The notes beneath the pieces were generated by a model that was not told the DNA's origin, made no database searches, and saw nothing but the letters and a program-made list of their open reading frames with translations. The position numbers and the translations under genes were made by a program. From Paucibacter sp. DJ2R-2 (GTDB taxonomy: Bacteria; Pseudomonadota; Gammaproteobacteria; Burkholderiales; Burkholderiaceae_C), in assembly GCF_025717675.1 (NCBI RefSeq), contig NZ_JAJIRT010000003.1:186001-250000 (forward strand): a DNA stretch of 64,000 nucleotides, read 5' to 3'. Shown piece after piece: positions 34,481 through 43,480 of the stretch. The stretch's first letter is position 1. Each line of letters opens with the position of its first letter.

Positions 34481-34617
34481 AACTCGGCGCTGTGAATTCG
34501 CCGCCGGCGGCCTGGCGCTGCTTGGTCCATGGTGCGTACGTATCCATCAAGTCGCTGATGGATGCGAGCATCCTAGGCACTGCTTTGCGGATCAACATGA
34601 CTTGCCAGGACGCTTAC

Positions 34618-34945
34618 TTCTGAGCAGCCGGCGATGACCTTTTGCTAATGCTCTGTTCCCTTTGACATGTGGGCGGATGGTCTTGCCGATTCTCTGTATG
34701 AGAAGGGTTTCAGTTTCGGCGGAGCACGTGACTTCAGCTTGGCTGGCCCAAAACTCGGCTACGTTGAGAGTTTTTACCAATAAATTAAATATTCATAAGT
34801 GATAAATTGGATGGCGGCAAAGTGAGCTATGGGGACAGGTGGTGCCTTGGCTTTTTGTCTGCTTGCAATCTGCCGCGCTTGTCAATCAAACGCGCGAGCG
34901 TGGTTTGCAATGCGACTGTTCCCACACACACTTCAAGGTTCCAAT
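34618..34945 (+). other. Intergenic stretch upstream of the GH9-like gene
   Basis: No convincing gene. An AT-rich block at 34780-34810 (AATAAATTAAATATTCATAA) stands out against the GC-rich surroundings and is a likely promoter region for the large secreted protein that starts at 34946. An in-frame ATG at 34829 would add 39 residues with no signal-peptide character and was not chosen. Confidence 0.45.
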
Positions 34946-37900
34946 ATGTCCACAAACAAGGAAGCTCTCCGGAGCACTCTGTCTTCGCAGCCAAGAGCGC
35001 AGCGCACGAAGTCCCATACGCACAAGCTGCATGCGGTGGCGGTTTCAGCAATTCTTGCAGCAGGCCTGTTCTCTCATTCCTTTGCTTCTGCAGCTTGCTT
35101 GAACGTCCATCTCGCAAATTGGCCGGTGGCAGGATGGAGCGCCAACATTGATGCGGCAGATTGCGTAACGGCCACAGCTGCTGCAGGCCTCGACATTGCG
35201 ACAACGGAGTTGGGTAGTGACATCCGATTCGAAGCCGATATCACATTGCTTGGTACGGGCGCTCAGGCATCACAAGGCGGCTTGGTGTTCCGCAGCAGCG
35301 GAAGCTTCACAAACGGCTACTTGCTGCTTTTGCATCGGCAAAGTACGGGCAGCACCATCGAGCTCTTCAAGAACGGTGCGCTTCTGTTGACTCAGCCAAT
35401 TTCAGCATTGACGTTTGGAACGGCCTATCACGTCAAGGTTGAGGCCATTGGGGGCAGTATCAAGGCCTACTTCAATGGGGCCACCACTGCCACGCTCACG
35501 TACACGGACTCGTCTTCGCCTTACTTGAGTGGACAACTGGGCATGTTCCATGCCGGCACAGCAGTACGTTTCAATAACATCAATTTGACCCAGTTGAGTG
35601 CGCCGCTTGCAACTGGCGCCACCGTGCATTCGTCGGAGCTGGGTTACCAAACCTATGGAGAGAAGCGTGCCATGGTTCGTGCGAGCCCGCAGACCAGCGC
35701 GAGCTTCAACGTGGCCGGTGCGACCTGGCGACTTCTGAATTCGGCGAACAGCGCCGCTGCTTCCGGGACGGTTGGCGCGAAAGTGAACAAGTGGGGTGTC
35801 GATTACTACCCCATCGATTTCAGCCAAGTGACCAGTGCTGGCACCTACACGATGGAGGTCACGATTGGGGGGTTCACCCAAACCTCCAAGCCGTTCAAGA
35901 TCGGTGATACGCCACTGATGGATTCGAGCATGTACACCATCGCCGTCCAACAGCTGGAAGATCGATTTGGTGGCCCAACCCCGCCTGTCATGGCTGCGCG
36001 CGGCATGCCGTATCTCGGCGGCTACTTGCCGGCGACAGGCAACACCCGAGCAGATGTCCGTCTGTCCAACAACCCGGACCCCTCTGGTACCAGTCTGATC
36101 GCCAGTGGCAGCACCGCCAATGCGGTTCCGCCCATCCCTCAGATCTGGATCGATTGCGCAAGCAATTACACAGAGATGGGATCCACGGCAATCACTACGC
36201 GCGCGCTGGTGGACCTGGATGCACTGCATCGGAGCCGGTTCTCGGCCGCCCAGAAGAGCGCCATTCTGACCAACATCAAGCGTGGCGCCGACTACATCGT
36301 CGGTCTTCAAGAGACCTCTTCGGACCCGCAGGTTGACGGGCGGTTCCGTCATTCGCTGTACATCAACCTGCTCAAGGAGTTCAACAACAGGAACGCATTC
36401 TGGGCCGGAAAGGTCTACGTTTGGAACAACTTGAATGTCGGTGCGGTCACCTTGGCAAAGGCCTATCAGGCGCTCAATGGCGTCGCGGGCGCCGGCGCAA
36501 ATGCTGCTGGCTATTTGACGGCCGCGAAGAAGGCTTGGAAGCTGGCCAAGAATCGCCCGTACTACTTGCCCGGCGAGGTTGACATCGTCAACTCGATCGA
36601 ATCGTCAGGCGGCCCGGACAACTGGCCGTGGTATCAATGGCAAGCCGAAGCTCGCGCCATGTACGCCATCACTGACCCGCGTTGGGACATGGGCACTGTG
36701 ACGCTCCAATCTACGGGATACAAGGGCCTGCGAACTCGCGAGCTGGTCGAGTATTTGTGGGCGTCGACCTTGCTGTATCAGGTCACCGACGAGACGGGTG
36801 CTGAGAAGGACAAGTACTTGACAGAAGCCAAGGCGGTTGCGCGCGAAATTGCTTCGCGGCAGTACCTGAACCACACGCAAAAGCTGGCTGGTGTCCATGG
36901 CATGTTCAAGGAGTTCAGCCAGTCGGATGCCAATACGGCGGATGACAACTCGTTCCTGATGGAGTCTGCTCAGACGGGCTGGATGCATCTCGGTCACTAC
37001 ATCTACACAAACTTGGATGGTTTTGTCGATCTGCTGAAATTGGCTCCCAACGATCCTGATTCCGCGAAGTGGCACCGTGTCTTGCAGACTTGGGCAGAGG
37101 GATATCAGAAGCCTGCAGCCAATGCGAACCCGTTCAAGATCGCGCCCAACACGGTCTACCGTGATCCGACTGGCACTGGCAACTCCGCCAATGCTTCGAT
37201 CTATTGGTTTGGCAATCACTTGCATGGTGGAAGTGAGGTTTGGGGGCAGGCAGCACGCACCCTCTTGAAGGTTGGCAACTATTTGAATGATGAAAGCTAC
37301 CAGGTCCTTGCCAACGCCAACGTTCAGATGTTTGCCGGCTTGAACAGCGGCTTCGCCGTGGCGGGCGGTGTGAAGCCAAGTTCGATGTTCAAAGGCATCC
37401 CCAATACTTCGTTGGCGAATCAGCTGATGGAGTCGTGGGCCGCTGATGGATCGGTCTTCGGTGGTTACACCACGACCCCTGGTAACGACTCTTTCTGGGT
37501 GAACTTTGACTCGACGCGCCAGCTGCCGGCTGATGCGATCAACAACGGTTCGGGCGAGAGTTGGATCGCCTACAGCCATGCCTACGTCATGGGGGCTGTG
37601 AATCTTGAAGGCGCTCACGCAGTGAACCTCGACTTCACCAATGGCGCGGCCGCAATTGGTGCAACGGTTTCTGCGAGCTTCCCGTCCAACCCTGGAATCG
37701 CAACTCGCAGCTACACCGTCCCCAACAGTGGCAAGCTGAGCATCACGGATTTGCCCCTGGGGCAGAAGGTTGTGCTCACAGCGCAAACCAGCGGGTTCAG
37801 CAACTTGAGCCTGCCCGTGAATACGGTTGGCGGCGGAAGCAGCAACTGGGTGGTCGACTTCTCGAGCAACCTGAGTGGAAGCCTGTCCGCGCTCCCACAG

Positions 37901-38164
37901 ACGCTGAGCAAGAACACGACTTACACCGTGACCTGGACAGCGATGAATCGTGGCACAACGGCAATAACTCCGGCTATCGCATTGTCTGCAGCTGGAGGTG
38001 TCTTGAACCAAGCCGCGGCAACAGCTTCCGTTGCGCCTGGCGGCGTTGGGACCGGCACCTTCACGTTCACGACGGGTGGCGCGGCTGAGCCCTATGTTAT
38101 TCGCGCCAATTTCACATCGGGCCGAAATGTTCGCAGCTCAAGCCTGACAGGTCTGATCCAGTAA
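34946..38164 (+). CDS. Large secreted GH9-like protein with LamG-like and Ig-like domains (1072 aa)
   Basis: Exported protein with a basic N-terminus and hydrophobic signal (LHAVAVSAILAAGLFSHSFA). A jelly-roll, LamG-type domain (about 75-215) is followed by a cellulase N-terminal Ig-like domain (LGYQTYGEKRAMVRA ... YPIDFSQVTSAGTYTMEV, about 225-320), an alpha/alpha barrel like glycoside hydrolase family 9 (about 330-810) and C-terminal Ig-like modules. A Glu in the C-terminal part (GSGESWIAYSHAYV) matches the GH9 catalytic acid. The Asp pair of the usual DAGD loop is missing: the matching region reads WIDCASNYTEMG. Activity on cellulose is therefore doubtful; another glycan or a binding role is possible. 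Confidence 0.75.
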   Translation: MSTNKEALRSTLSSQPRAQRTKSHTHKLHAVAVSAILAAGLFSHSFASAACLNVHLANWPVAGWSANIDAADCVTATAAAGLDIATTELGSDIRFEADITLLGTGAQASQGGLVFRSSGSFTNGYLLLLHRQSTGSTIELFKNGALLLTQPISALTFGTAYHVKVEAIGGSIKAYFNGATTATLTYTDSSSPYLSGQLGMFHAGTAVRFNNINLTQLSAPLATGATVHSSELGYQTYGEKRAMVRASPQTSASFNVAGATWRLLNSANSAAASGTVGAKVNKWGVDYYPIDFSQVTSAGTYTMEVTIGGFTQTSKPFKIGDTPLMDSSMYTIAVQQLEDRFGGPTPPVMAARGMPYLGGYLPATGNTRADVRLSNNPDPSGTSLIASGSTANAVPPIPQIWIDCASNYTEMGSTAITTRALVDLDALHRSRFSAAQKSAILTNIKRGADYIVGLQETSSDPQVDGRFRHSLYINLLKEFNNRNAFWAGKVYVWNNLNVGAVTLAKAYQALNGVAGAGANAAGYLTAAKKAWKLAKNRPYYLPGEVDIVNSIESSGGPDNWPWYQWQAEARAMYAITDPRWDMGTVTLQSTGYKGLRTRELVEYLWASTLLYQVTDETGAEKDKYLTEAKAVAREIASRQYLNHTQKLAGVHGMFKEFSQSDANTADDNSFLMESAQTGWMHLGHYIYTNLDGFVDLLKLAPNDPDSAKWHRVLQTWAEGYQKPAANANPFKIAPNTVYRDPTGTGNSANASIYWFGNHLHGGSEVWGQAARTLLKVGNYLNDESYQVLANANVQMFAGLNSGFAVAGGVKPSSMFKGIPNTSLANQLMESWAADGSVFGGYTTTPGNDSFWVNFDSTRQLPADAINNGSGESWIAYSHAYVMGAVNLEGAHAVNLDFTNGAAAIGATVSASFPSNPGIATRSYTVPNSGKLSITDLPLGQKVVLTAQTSGFSNLSLPVNTVGGGSSNWVVDFSSNLSGSLSALPQTLSKNTTYTVTWTAMNRGTTAITPAIALSAAGGVLNQAAATASVAPGGVGTGTFTFTTGGAAEPYVIRANFTSGRNVRSSSLTGLIQ

Positions 38165-38173
38165 GACTGCGTT

Positions 38174-38203
38174 GGCGGATCTCGCCTTCGGGCGAGATCC
38201 GCC
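38174..38203 (+). terminator. Hairpin terminator after the GH9-like gene
   Basis: GGCGGATCTCGCC pairs perfectly with GGCGAGATCCGCC around a TTCG tetraloop: a 13-bp stem beginning nine bases after the stop codon. The following sequence is only moderately T-rich (TCATACCTCTC), but the stem is very stable. Confidence 0.75.
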
Positions 38204-38238
38204 TCATACCTCTCACATGCCCTTGAGGCAAAAGCAAA

Positions 38239-38913
38239 ATGAAAAACTTCCTCGCTGCAACTGTCTGCGTCGGCCTGGTCCTGTTTGCGCAGGACTCGCA
38301 AAGTTCGCCTGTGCACTATGACGAGGCCGTCTCAGGAGACCTGGTTTCTGGGCCCGTGACGCAGTTCTCCCTCGGCCTCGGCATCAACACGATCAGCGGC
38401 ACCATGACCTTGAGCAGCACAACGGATGCACTCGGCGAGCCGCAAATGTTCATTGATCAGGACCCATTCGCTTTTTCTATCGTGCCTGGAGGCCATATCC
38501 GGCGAATGTCCGTGACTGGGCAATTTTTTGCAAATGGACAGAGTTCAAACACGACAGCCTTCTCTTGGACTTGGACCCTGGTTGATGCCTTGTCTCAAGC
38601 CCTGATTGGACAGGATTGCTTGAGCCTGGTTGGCAGCACTTGCCGCTCAATGGCGGCAGGTGGAAGCGACCTCTTCAGCGGGCTCTTGGGCCAGAGCACG
38701 TACATGGTTTACAGCGCTGGAGCTTTTCAATCCCTGGACTTCATGCAGCCCGCTGGGGGGAGCTTTCAGTACACGACGAGCATCGAGGTCACCGATGTTC
38801 CTGAGCCCAGCACCTTCGCATCCACCTCGGCGGCTTTGCTTGGCTTGGGTCTCGTAACTGCGCGCCGCCGGCGCCGTTCTGAGGCCATGTCCTGGTCTAC
38901 AAAACGAGCGTAA
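38239..38913 (+). CDS. PEP-CTERM sorting-signal protein (224 aa)
   Basis: Secreted protein with signal peptide MKNFLAATVCVGLVLFAQDS and a C-terminal PEP-CTERM tripartite signal: VPEPSTFASTSAALLGLGLV followed by TARRRRR. This motif is processed by exosortase in bacteria that make exopolysaccharide. The body is Ser/Thr/Gly-rich with two Cys (DCLSLVGSTC) and no recognised domain. It lies 75 bases after the GH9-like gene across a terminator; a shared cell-surface role is possible. Exosortase is not encoded in the window. Confidence 0.85.
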   Translation: MKNFLAATVCVGLVLFAQDSQSSPVHYDEAVSGDLVSGPVTQFSLGLGINTISGTMTLSSTTDALGEPQMFIDQDPFAFSIVPGGHIRRMSVTGQFFANGQSSNTTAFSWTWTLVDALSQALIGQDCLSLVGSTCRSMAAGGSDLFSGLLGQSTYMVYSAGAFQSLDFMQPAGGSFQYTTSIEVTDVPEPSTFASTSAALLGLGLVTARRRRRSEAMSWSTKRA

Positions 38914-39093
38914 TTTAGAAGGGACTTCCTGGGGGTAAGTCCGCCTTGCCCTTGTTCCCTCGTAGCGATGTGAACAATTCTCTGCAACATTTGAATGACG
39001 CCGTTCAGCACATCAGGTCCTCGCCTGACGCGGGCCCTTTGAGTTGTGCCGGTATCGTGGAACGCAAGTCCATCAACCAGAACTGTGATGGGC

Positions 39094-39360
39094 ATGAACA
39101 AGAGTCGATTCACTGAGGAACAAATCGTTGGATTCCTCAAGCAGGCCGAAGCCGGTCTGCCGATCGGGGAGCTGTGCCGTCTCGGCGGCTTCAGTGACAC
39201 CACCTTTTATAGATGGCGGGCAAAACGCGGCGGCGCGCATTCCATGGGTGACCAGCGATTGCAGTTGCTCGAAAATGAGAACGCCAAGCTAAGGCACATG
39301 CTGGCCGAGGCGCACTCGAATATCCGCGAACTCAGGGGCGCACTCTGCGTAAAGGCCTAA
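39094..39360 (+). CDS. Orphan IS3-family OrfA (88 aa)
   Basis: Complete IS3-type OrfA: KSRFTEEQIVGFLKQAEAGL, GELCRLGGFSDTTFYRWRAK, then a leucine-rich coil RLQLLENENAKLRHMLAEAH. Its length equals typical 88-residue OrfA proteins and no internal stop is present, but the matching orfB does not follow: downstream 450 bases contain no DDE domain. It is the stub of a deleted element and cannot transpose alone. Confidence 0.8.
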   Translation: MNKSRFTEEQIVGFLKQAEAGLPIGELCRLGGFSDTTFYRWRAKRGGAHSMGDQRLQLLENENAKLRHMLAEAHSNIRELRGALCVKA

Positions 39361-39805
39361 CCTCGCATATCAGGCTCGCAGAATTGAGTCTAGAGGCCAG
39401 CGCCCATCCTAAAGAGGGCGCAATGCCCATCAGAAGTTCTCAAATGGACAAGCGCGCCTGTACCGTTGTACCTGTGCGTCATGCCGCGTCCATGCCGGGA
39501 TATCCAACGCCAGCGATCAGCGCCGAGGGCTTGCACTCGCACGAACGGCAGTCAGACTTCTAGATCTGACCTTGGCGTGTGGGGATGGCTGGGTAGCTTT
39601 GTTAGCCTGTGGGTGCCGCCCAATTTGCCATCGCATCAATGGCGCCTGTTATGGGCATGCGAACTGCACACGCTGCGACCGAGCTGTCGACCCATAGATT
39701 CAGCTCAACGTCGCCATTCAAGAATCCGATTGGGCTTTCGGTTCAGTGATCACGATACTTCTAAGCCGGGGCCCCCGGAAGCTTTTTCACTGAATGGAGT
39801 ACGCG
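39361..39805. other. Non-coding stretch between IS3 stub and sodC
   Basis: No gene recognised. The first part is presumably the eroded end of the IS3 element. Near 39763-39787 a GC-rich palindrome (CCGGGGCCCCCGG) followed by AAGCTTTTT lies 20-40 bases before the sodC start and could be a terminator or a leader hairpin. Confidence 0.35.
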
Positions 39806-40336
39806 ATGAAAACTAGGTCTATGGCACTCGCACTTTTTGGACTTGCGGTCTTCGCAGGTGCCGGTGCGGCGCACGCAGTAACTGTTCCAATGAGCCTGAT
39901 AGACCAAGACGGCCGGGAAGTTCCGGTCGGGAGTATTGAAGTCCAGGCCACAACATATGGCGTCAAGCTAATTCCAAATCTGTATGGACTCCCTCCGGGT
40001 CTGCATGGCTTTCATGTTCATGAAAAGCCCAGCTGTGGGCCCAGTCAAGTGAATGGGAAAGCTGTGGTCGGCGGTGCAGCTGGCGGGCATTTTGATCCTG
40101 CACAAACCGCTCAACACTTGGGTCCTTGGGGTGATGGTCACTTGGGGGACCTGCCCTCACTTTACGTTGATGCGAAGGGCCAGGCGACCAATGCCGTCGT
40201 GGCCCCGCGCCTGCGTTCCAGCGATCTCAAAGGGCGTTCGCTCATGATTCATGCAGGAGGTGACAACCATGCTGATCATCCAGTTGCACTCGGCGGTGGC
40301 GGCGCCCGTATTGCCTGTGGTGTTCTGGATTCTTGA
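39806..40336 (+). CDS. sodC: Periplasmic Cu/Zn superoxide dismutase
   Basis: A 176-residue enzyme dismutating superoxide in the periplasm. Signal peptide MKTRSMALALFGLAVFAGAG to about AHA24. Metal ligands are in place: Cu by H70 and H72 (GFHVHE), H95 and H149; Zn by H95, H104, H112 and D115. The structural disulfide pairs C77 with C171 (ARIACGV). ATG 39806 follows a purine-rich GGAGTACGCG. The next gene, for a DUF3455 protein, starts 15 bases downstream. Confidence 0.95.
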   Translation: MKTRSMALALFGLAVFAGAGAAHAVTVPMSLIDQDGREVPVGSIEVQATTYGVKLIPNLYGLPPGLHGFHVHEKPSCGPSQVNGKAVVGGAAGGHFDPAQTAQHLGPWGDGHLGDLPSLYVDAKGQATNAVVAPRLRSSDLKGRSLMIHAGGDNHADHPVALGGGGARIACGVLDS

Positions 40337-40350
40337 TCGCGGGAGAAACA

Positions 40351-40905
40351 ATGATGAGTTTAAAATTTGCCAATGAAGTTTTCGGTTGGACCCGTGCGCT
40401 CGCTCTAGTGACTGGGTTGGCATTCGCGGGTTTGAGTTCAGCCGCGGAAGTTCCGGTTCCAGAGAGTCTTGTTGCCCCCGGGGCAGTCGCCGAAAGTGCC
40501 GTAATCTTCGCCCGTGGTTCGCAGATCTATCGTTGTGAGCCAGATCCTGTGGCACCTGGATCTGGCAAGTGGGTCTTTCAAGCGCCGGAGGCTGACTTGT
40601 TTCAAGATGCGGCCTTCACCAAGCTCATGGGTCGTCACTACGATGGCCCAACATGGGAGGCATTTGACGGCAGCAAGGTAGCAGGCAAGTCTCGAGCCTC
40701 GGTACCTTCAGCAAGCCCGAAAGCGATCCCTCAATTGCTGCTGGATGCTCTGCCAACGCCGTCGTCTGGAGTCTTTCAAGGCGTGAGTTTCATTCAGCGC
40801 TTGGACACCAAGGGGGGCGTCGCTCAGGATGTAGCTTGCGGAAAGGGGCTTTTGGGTACGCAGCTCCGTGTGCCGTACACGGCTGCTTACGTCTTCTACA
40901 AATAG
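40351..40905 (+). CDS. DUF3455 domain protein
   Basis: A 184-residue secreted protein. A signal peptide (about residues 1-30, ALALVTGLAFAGLSSAA) precedes a DUF3455 domain with RGSQIYRCEPDP, KWVFQAPEADLFQDA, GRHYDGPTWEAFDGSKVAGK and SFIQRLDTKGG. GGGAG lies nine bases before ATG 40351. Molecular function is unknown for the family; its pairing here with sodC suggests an oxidative or envelope-stress role. Confidence 0.85.
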   Translation: MMSLKFANEVFGWTRALALVTGLAFAGLSSAAEVPVPESLVAPGAVAESAVIFARGSQIYRCEPDPVAPGSGKWVFQAPEADLFQDAAFTKLMGRHYDGPTWEAFDGSKVAGKSRASVPSASPKAIPQLLLDALPTPSSGVFQGVSFIQRLDTKGGVAQDVACGKGLLGTQLRVPYTAAYVFYK

Positions 40906-40960
40906 GGCTTAAAGGGCGGCTCGCCTGTTCTGACGGTGCCTATCGCTTGCACGCTACGAT

Positions 40961-41605
40961 GTGTGCTGCCCCAGGTGGGGGCAGCATGATTGGGAAGCTG
41001 AAGTGGTAGAGAATTCTGTAGGCGATGGCCGGGAAATCAGTGCTGAGGACTTGCAGCGCTTGCGAGAGACCCTGCTCGATATGTTTGGGGGTCTGCGTTA
41101 TGACGAAGTCACCATTCGTGAGGTCTGCAAGCGGGCCTGTGTGAGCCCAAAGACGATCTACAAGTACTTCGGCACCAAGGATCAACTGATCTACTCTTGT
41201 ATCCAGCCGGATATGGACGAACTCAATCAGCAGTTGGCAAAAATCGGTCGCAAGACTTCGCTTGATGCGTCGAAGAAGGTTGTGGCCATCGCCAAGGCTT
41301 GGTGTGACTTCTATATGGCCCGCCATCGCCTTGCGACGGTCGTGTTCCTGCGCATACCCTCAGCCTATTGGCTGTCGAACCCTCATTTCATCCAAACCGC
41401 CGTGATTCAAGCCAATGTCCAGGTGCTGAAAGAGGGCCAGAAGTCGGGCCTTGTGAACAAGGATGTTCCAGCTGATGTGCTTTTGGACATGATGACGGGG
41501 GCGTCTCATCGGATGATGGCACGTTGGCTCCTGCTTGAACCAGATAACGGCTCGGCCATCAAGCGCATGCTTATTCGTGGCTTGACTAGCATGGCTGCGC
41601 CGTAG
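40961..41605 (+). CDS. TetR-family transcriptional regulator
   Basis: A 214-residue regulator. The helix-turn-helix is at about residues 45-75 (YDEVTIREVCKRACVSPKTI, then YKYFGTKDQLI), followed by a helical ligand-binding domain. The N-terminus is uncertain: ATG 40961 gives an extra 14 residues with Cys and Trp before EVVENSVGDGREISAEDL, and GTG 41003 is an alternative. It follows sodC and the DUF3455 gene on the same strand but with a gap, and converges on an anti-sigma gene six bases later. Confidence 0.85.
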   Translation: MCCPRWGQHDWEAEVVENSVGDGREISAEDLQRLRETLLDMFGGLRYDEVTIREVCKRACVSPKTIYKYFGTKDQLIYSCIQPDMDELNQQLAKIGRKTSLDASKKVVAIAKAWCDFYMARHRLATVVFLRIPSAYWLSNPHFIQTAVIQANVQVLKEGQKSGLVNKDVPADVLLDMMTGASHRMMARWLLLEPDNGSAIKRMLIRGLTSMAAP

Positions 41606-41610
41606 ATCCC

Positions 41611-41829
41611 TCATTGGCTACTGGTGGGGAAGTTGAATCCAATTGACTCCTTACGCCACCGCTCGGTCGCTTGCTTCATCAGGGTCAGATTGCCTTTGAA
41701 GCATCGGCAGGCGCTGCAAATCACCAGATGCCGATTGAGCCGCCATTGAGCGAATAGCGAGTTGGGTTCGTCTGCATCTTGCATCAGCAACAATGAGCTT
41801 TGCCGACAGGTGATGTCTAAGGACTTCAT
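41611..41829 (-). CDS. Small zinc-finger anti-sigma factor (72 aa)
   Basis: Short protein with a zf-HC2-type HxxxCxxC motif (H34, C38, C41 in HLVICSAC), the anti-sigma domain that senses redox state or zinc. ATG 41829 overlaps the sigma gene stop as ATGA, the usual coupling of a sigma with its antagonist. No membrane helix follows the finger, so it would be a soluble ZAS-type factor. Its target is surely the preceding ECF sigma factor. Confidence 0.75.
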   Translation of the reverse strand: MKSLDITCRQSSLLLMQDADEPNSLFAQWRLNRHLVICSACRCFKGNLTLMKQATERWRKESIGFNFPTSSQ

Positions 41830-42491
41830 TTGCCTCTCTGCGGCGAAAACCACTTTTGCTCGAGGCATTCGCGCAGGCGTAGACGCGCTCGGTGCAGCAA
41901 CACTCCGCAATTTCCAGGGCTTACGCCCAGTGTCTTCGTGATTTCTTCGACGTCCATGTCCATCCATTCACGCAGCATGAAGGCTCGTCCTTGCTTCTCC
42001 GGAAGATGATCGATGCAAGCTTCCAGAACTGTGAAGAACTCGGCCTGCTGAAGTGATCGTTCTGGATCTCCCCAATCTGAAGGGGGATTGGACCAGTGCC
42101 CATCGGACAAAAACAGTGTGTCCATCAGGCCGGGATCTTCGTCCAGGGAAACTTCCCGCGGTTGCTTTCTGAGCTGATCAATCAGCTTGTGCTTGAGGAT
42201 GCCGAACACCCAAGTTTTGAACTGGCTCTTTCCTTGGAATGAAGGCGCGCGCATGAGCGCAGCAAGCATGGTCTCCGAGACTGCGTCTTCTGCACCGGCG
42301 CTGTTTCGCAGCTGAAACCTCGCGAACTTCAACAATTGCGGCCGAAGGCTGGCCAGTTCCGCCGCCACCTTTGGATCCGGGTCACTCACTTGATCTTCGT
42401 TCTCGGGCTCAAGGTCGACTGGATGCATTGATGCGACTTCCATCGCACAGACGCTGTTGATCACGCGGTCGTCGCGGTCGGGTTGCGACAT
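41826..42491 (-). CDS. ECF RNA polymerase sigma factor (221 aa)
   Basis: Sigma-70 family ECF factor. Region 2 at about residues 50-115 (LLKFARFQLRNSAGAEDAVS, then FKTWVFGILKHKLIDQLRK) and region 4 at about 160-215 (LPEKQGRAFMLREWMDMDVE, EITKTLGVSPGNCGVLLHRA) are both complete. The N-terminal 40 residues are acidic and non-conserved, so a later start (MEVASM or MHPVDL) is possible. It is coupled to a zinc-finger anti-sigma and faces the sodC/DUF3455/TetR block, which may be part of its regulon. Confidence 0.9.
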   Translation of the reverse strand: MSQPDRDDRVINSVCAMEVASMHPVDLEPENEDQVSDPDPKVAAELASLRPQLLKFARFQLRNSAGAEDAVSETMLAALMRAPSFQGKSQFKTWVFGILKHKLIDQLRKQPREVSLDEDPGLMDTLFLSDGHWSNPPSDWGDPERSLQQAEFFTVLEACIDHLPEKQGRAFMLREWMDMDVEEITKTLGVSPGNCGVLLHRARLRLRECLEQKWFSPQRGK

Positions 42492-42698
42492 GTCAAGAAG
42501 CCATCTTCGGAAAATCTCGACTGGTAAAAGTAAGGAATCGACGTTATCCTATCTTCTTTTTTGCTTTGGTGTGCGTGATTTCAATCCGACGCAATCTGAG
42601 GCTGCCGTGTCGACATCACGGCCTTGATTCGCGTCTACCGAGGCGACTTGAGGTGGCTTTGGCGTTGAGGCACACGGCGCAATTCACGTAGTAATTTC

Positions 42699-42950
42699 AT
42701 GCCCGACATTTCAACCATCAAGGCTGCACTCAGCAGCATCGAGACTGCCGCCGACATTGCCAAGGTGCTTCAAGACTCCAACTCATCATTGGAGAAGTTT
42801 GAACATAAGTCGCAGCTTGCTAATCTGGTTGAAGCTTTGGCGAATGCCCAAATGGACTTGGTCAATTTGCAAGGAAAGCTCTCCGAAAAGGGAAATAGGG
42901 TCGCTCAACTGGCGCTGGTGCTTGAGTCTGACCTGAGCTATTTCTTCTGA
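42699..42950 (+). CDS. Small helical hypothetical protein (83 aa)
   Basis: An 83-residue protein, predicted fully helical with a coiled-coil stretch (LEKFEHKSQLANLVEALANA followed by QMDLVNLQGKLSEKG). No family is recognised; similar small helical proteins occur in phage and mobile DNA. The gene is isolated between the divergent sigma gene and an IS remnant. Its even codon use makes it more likely real than random. Confidence 0.55.
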   Translation: MPDISTIKAALSSIETAADIAKVLQDSNSSLEKFEHKSQLANLVEALANAQMDLVNLQGKLSEKGNRVAQLALVLESDLSYFF

Positions 42951-43009
42951 CTATTTGTTGGACGAGTTTGTGGGCTGCCGCTGTGCTTTAAGGTAGCTGT
43001 TAGCAGGCT

Positions 43010-43480
43010 ACGCCTTCATGTGCCGCTTCGAGCTGTATGGGGCTGGTCTGGCTGACGCTTGAATGACGCCGTGTCAGGCTGTAGCTGCGGTCTGTAGTCG
43101 AGAGTCTCAGGCCATGCCGCGTTGAGCGTTCTGTAGACTTTGCGTGCAAGCCATTGGTTATTGATCGAACTGGAGCGCCCCTGTACGGTCGATTTGCGCC
43201 GCAGCTCGCTGCACGGTTCATGCTTCCCCTGAGGTCCTTGTGCAGCAGCAACAGCCCAAAGGGTTCTCTTGTGTGTTGACTGCCACGTTCTGTATCGGCG
43301 CAGAAGCGGCAGCAACTTGCCTCGATGCCAAACGGCCATGAGCAGCGCCGCTTCTCGATGAGTTGCAGTCCGAAATCCCCGCCGCTGGCCAGCACATCGC
43401 GCCAGAACTGACGGGTGCCGTAGGTGCGGTCACTGTCCCGGCGGCCATTTTTTTGACCAGCATGCTGATGGTCTCCTGGA
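43010..43480 (-). pseudogene. IS3-family orfB remnant
   Basis: On the minus strand near 43450-43340 the frame reads DSDRTYGTRQFWRDVLASGG followed by DFGLQLIEKRRC, the middle of IS3 OrfB (compare the damaged copy at 2.6 kb). The rest toward 43010 cannot be matched to the catalytic domain. No inverted repeats were found. The adjacent minus-strand reading at 43016-43339 is open but unrecognised. From 43481 to 43790 nothing is seen. Confidence 0.55.

Larger units (their letters stand above)
33782..34617 (-). mobile_element. IS66 deletion derivative (836 bp) with 8-bp target duplication
   Basis: Inverted repeats begin GTAAGCGTC at 33782 and as complement ending at 34617; 22 of 26 outer bases match and both contain AAGTCATGTTGA. 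Flanking octamers are CTCTGAGC (33774-33781) and TTCTGAGC (34618-34625), matching at seven of eight positions. Inside are decayed tnpA and tnpB on the minus strand, with essentially all of tnpC deleted. The 290 bases before it (33492-33781) contain no gene I can recognise. Confidence 0.82.

Noticed and set aside
43016-43339. Minus-strand frame of 107 codons inside the 43-kb IS remnant.
   Set aside because: It has no ribosome site or known family and overlaps the IS3 orfB debris; kept only as a comment.
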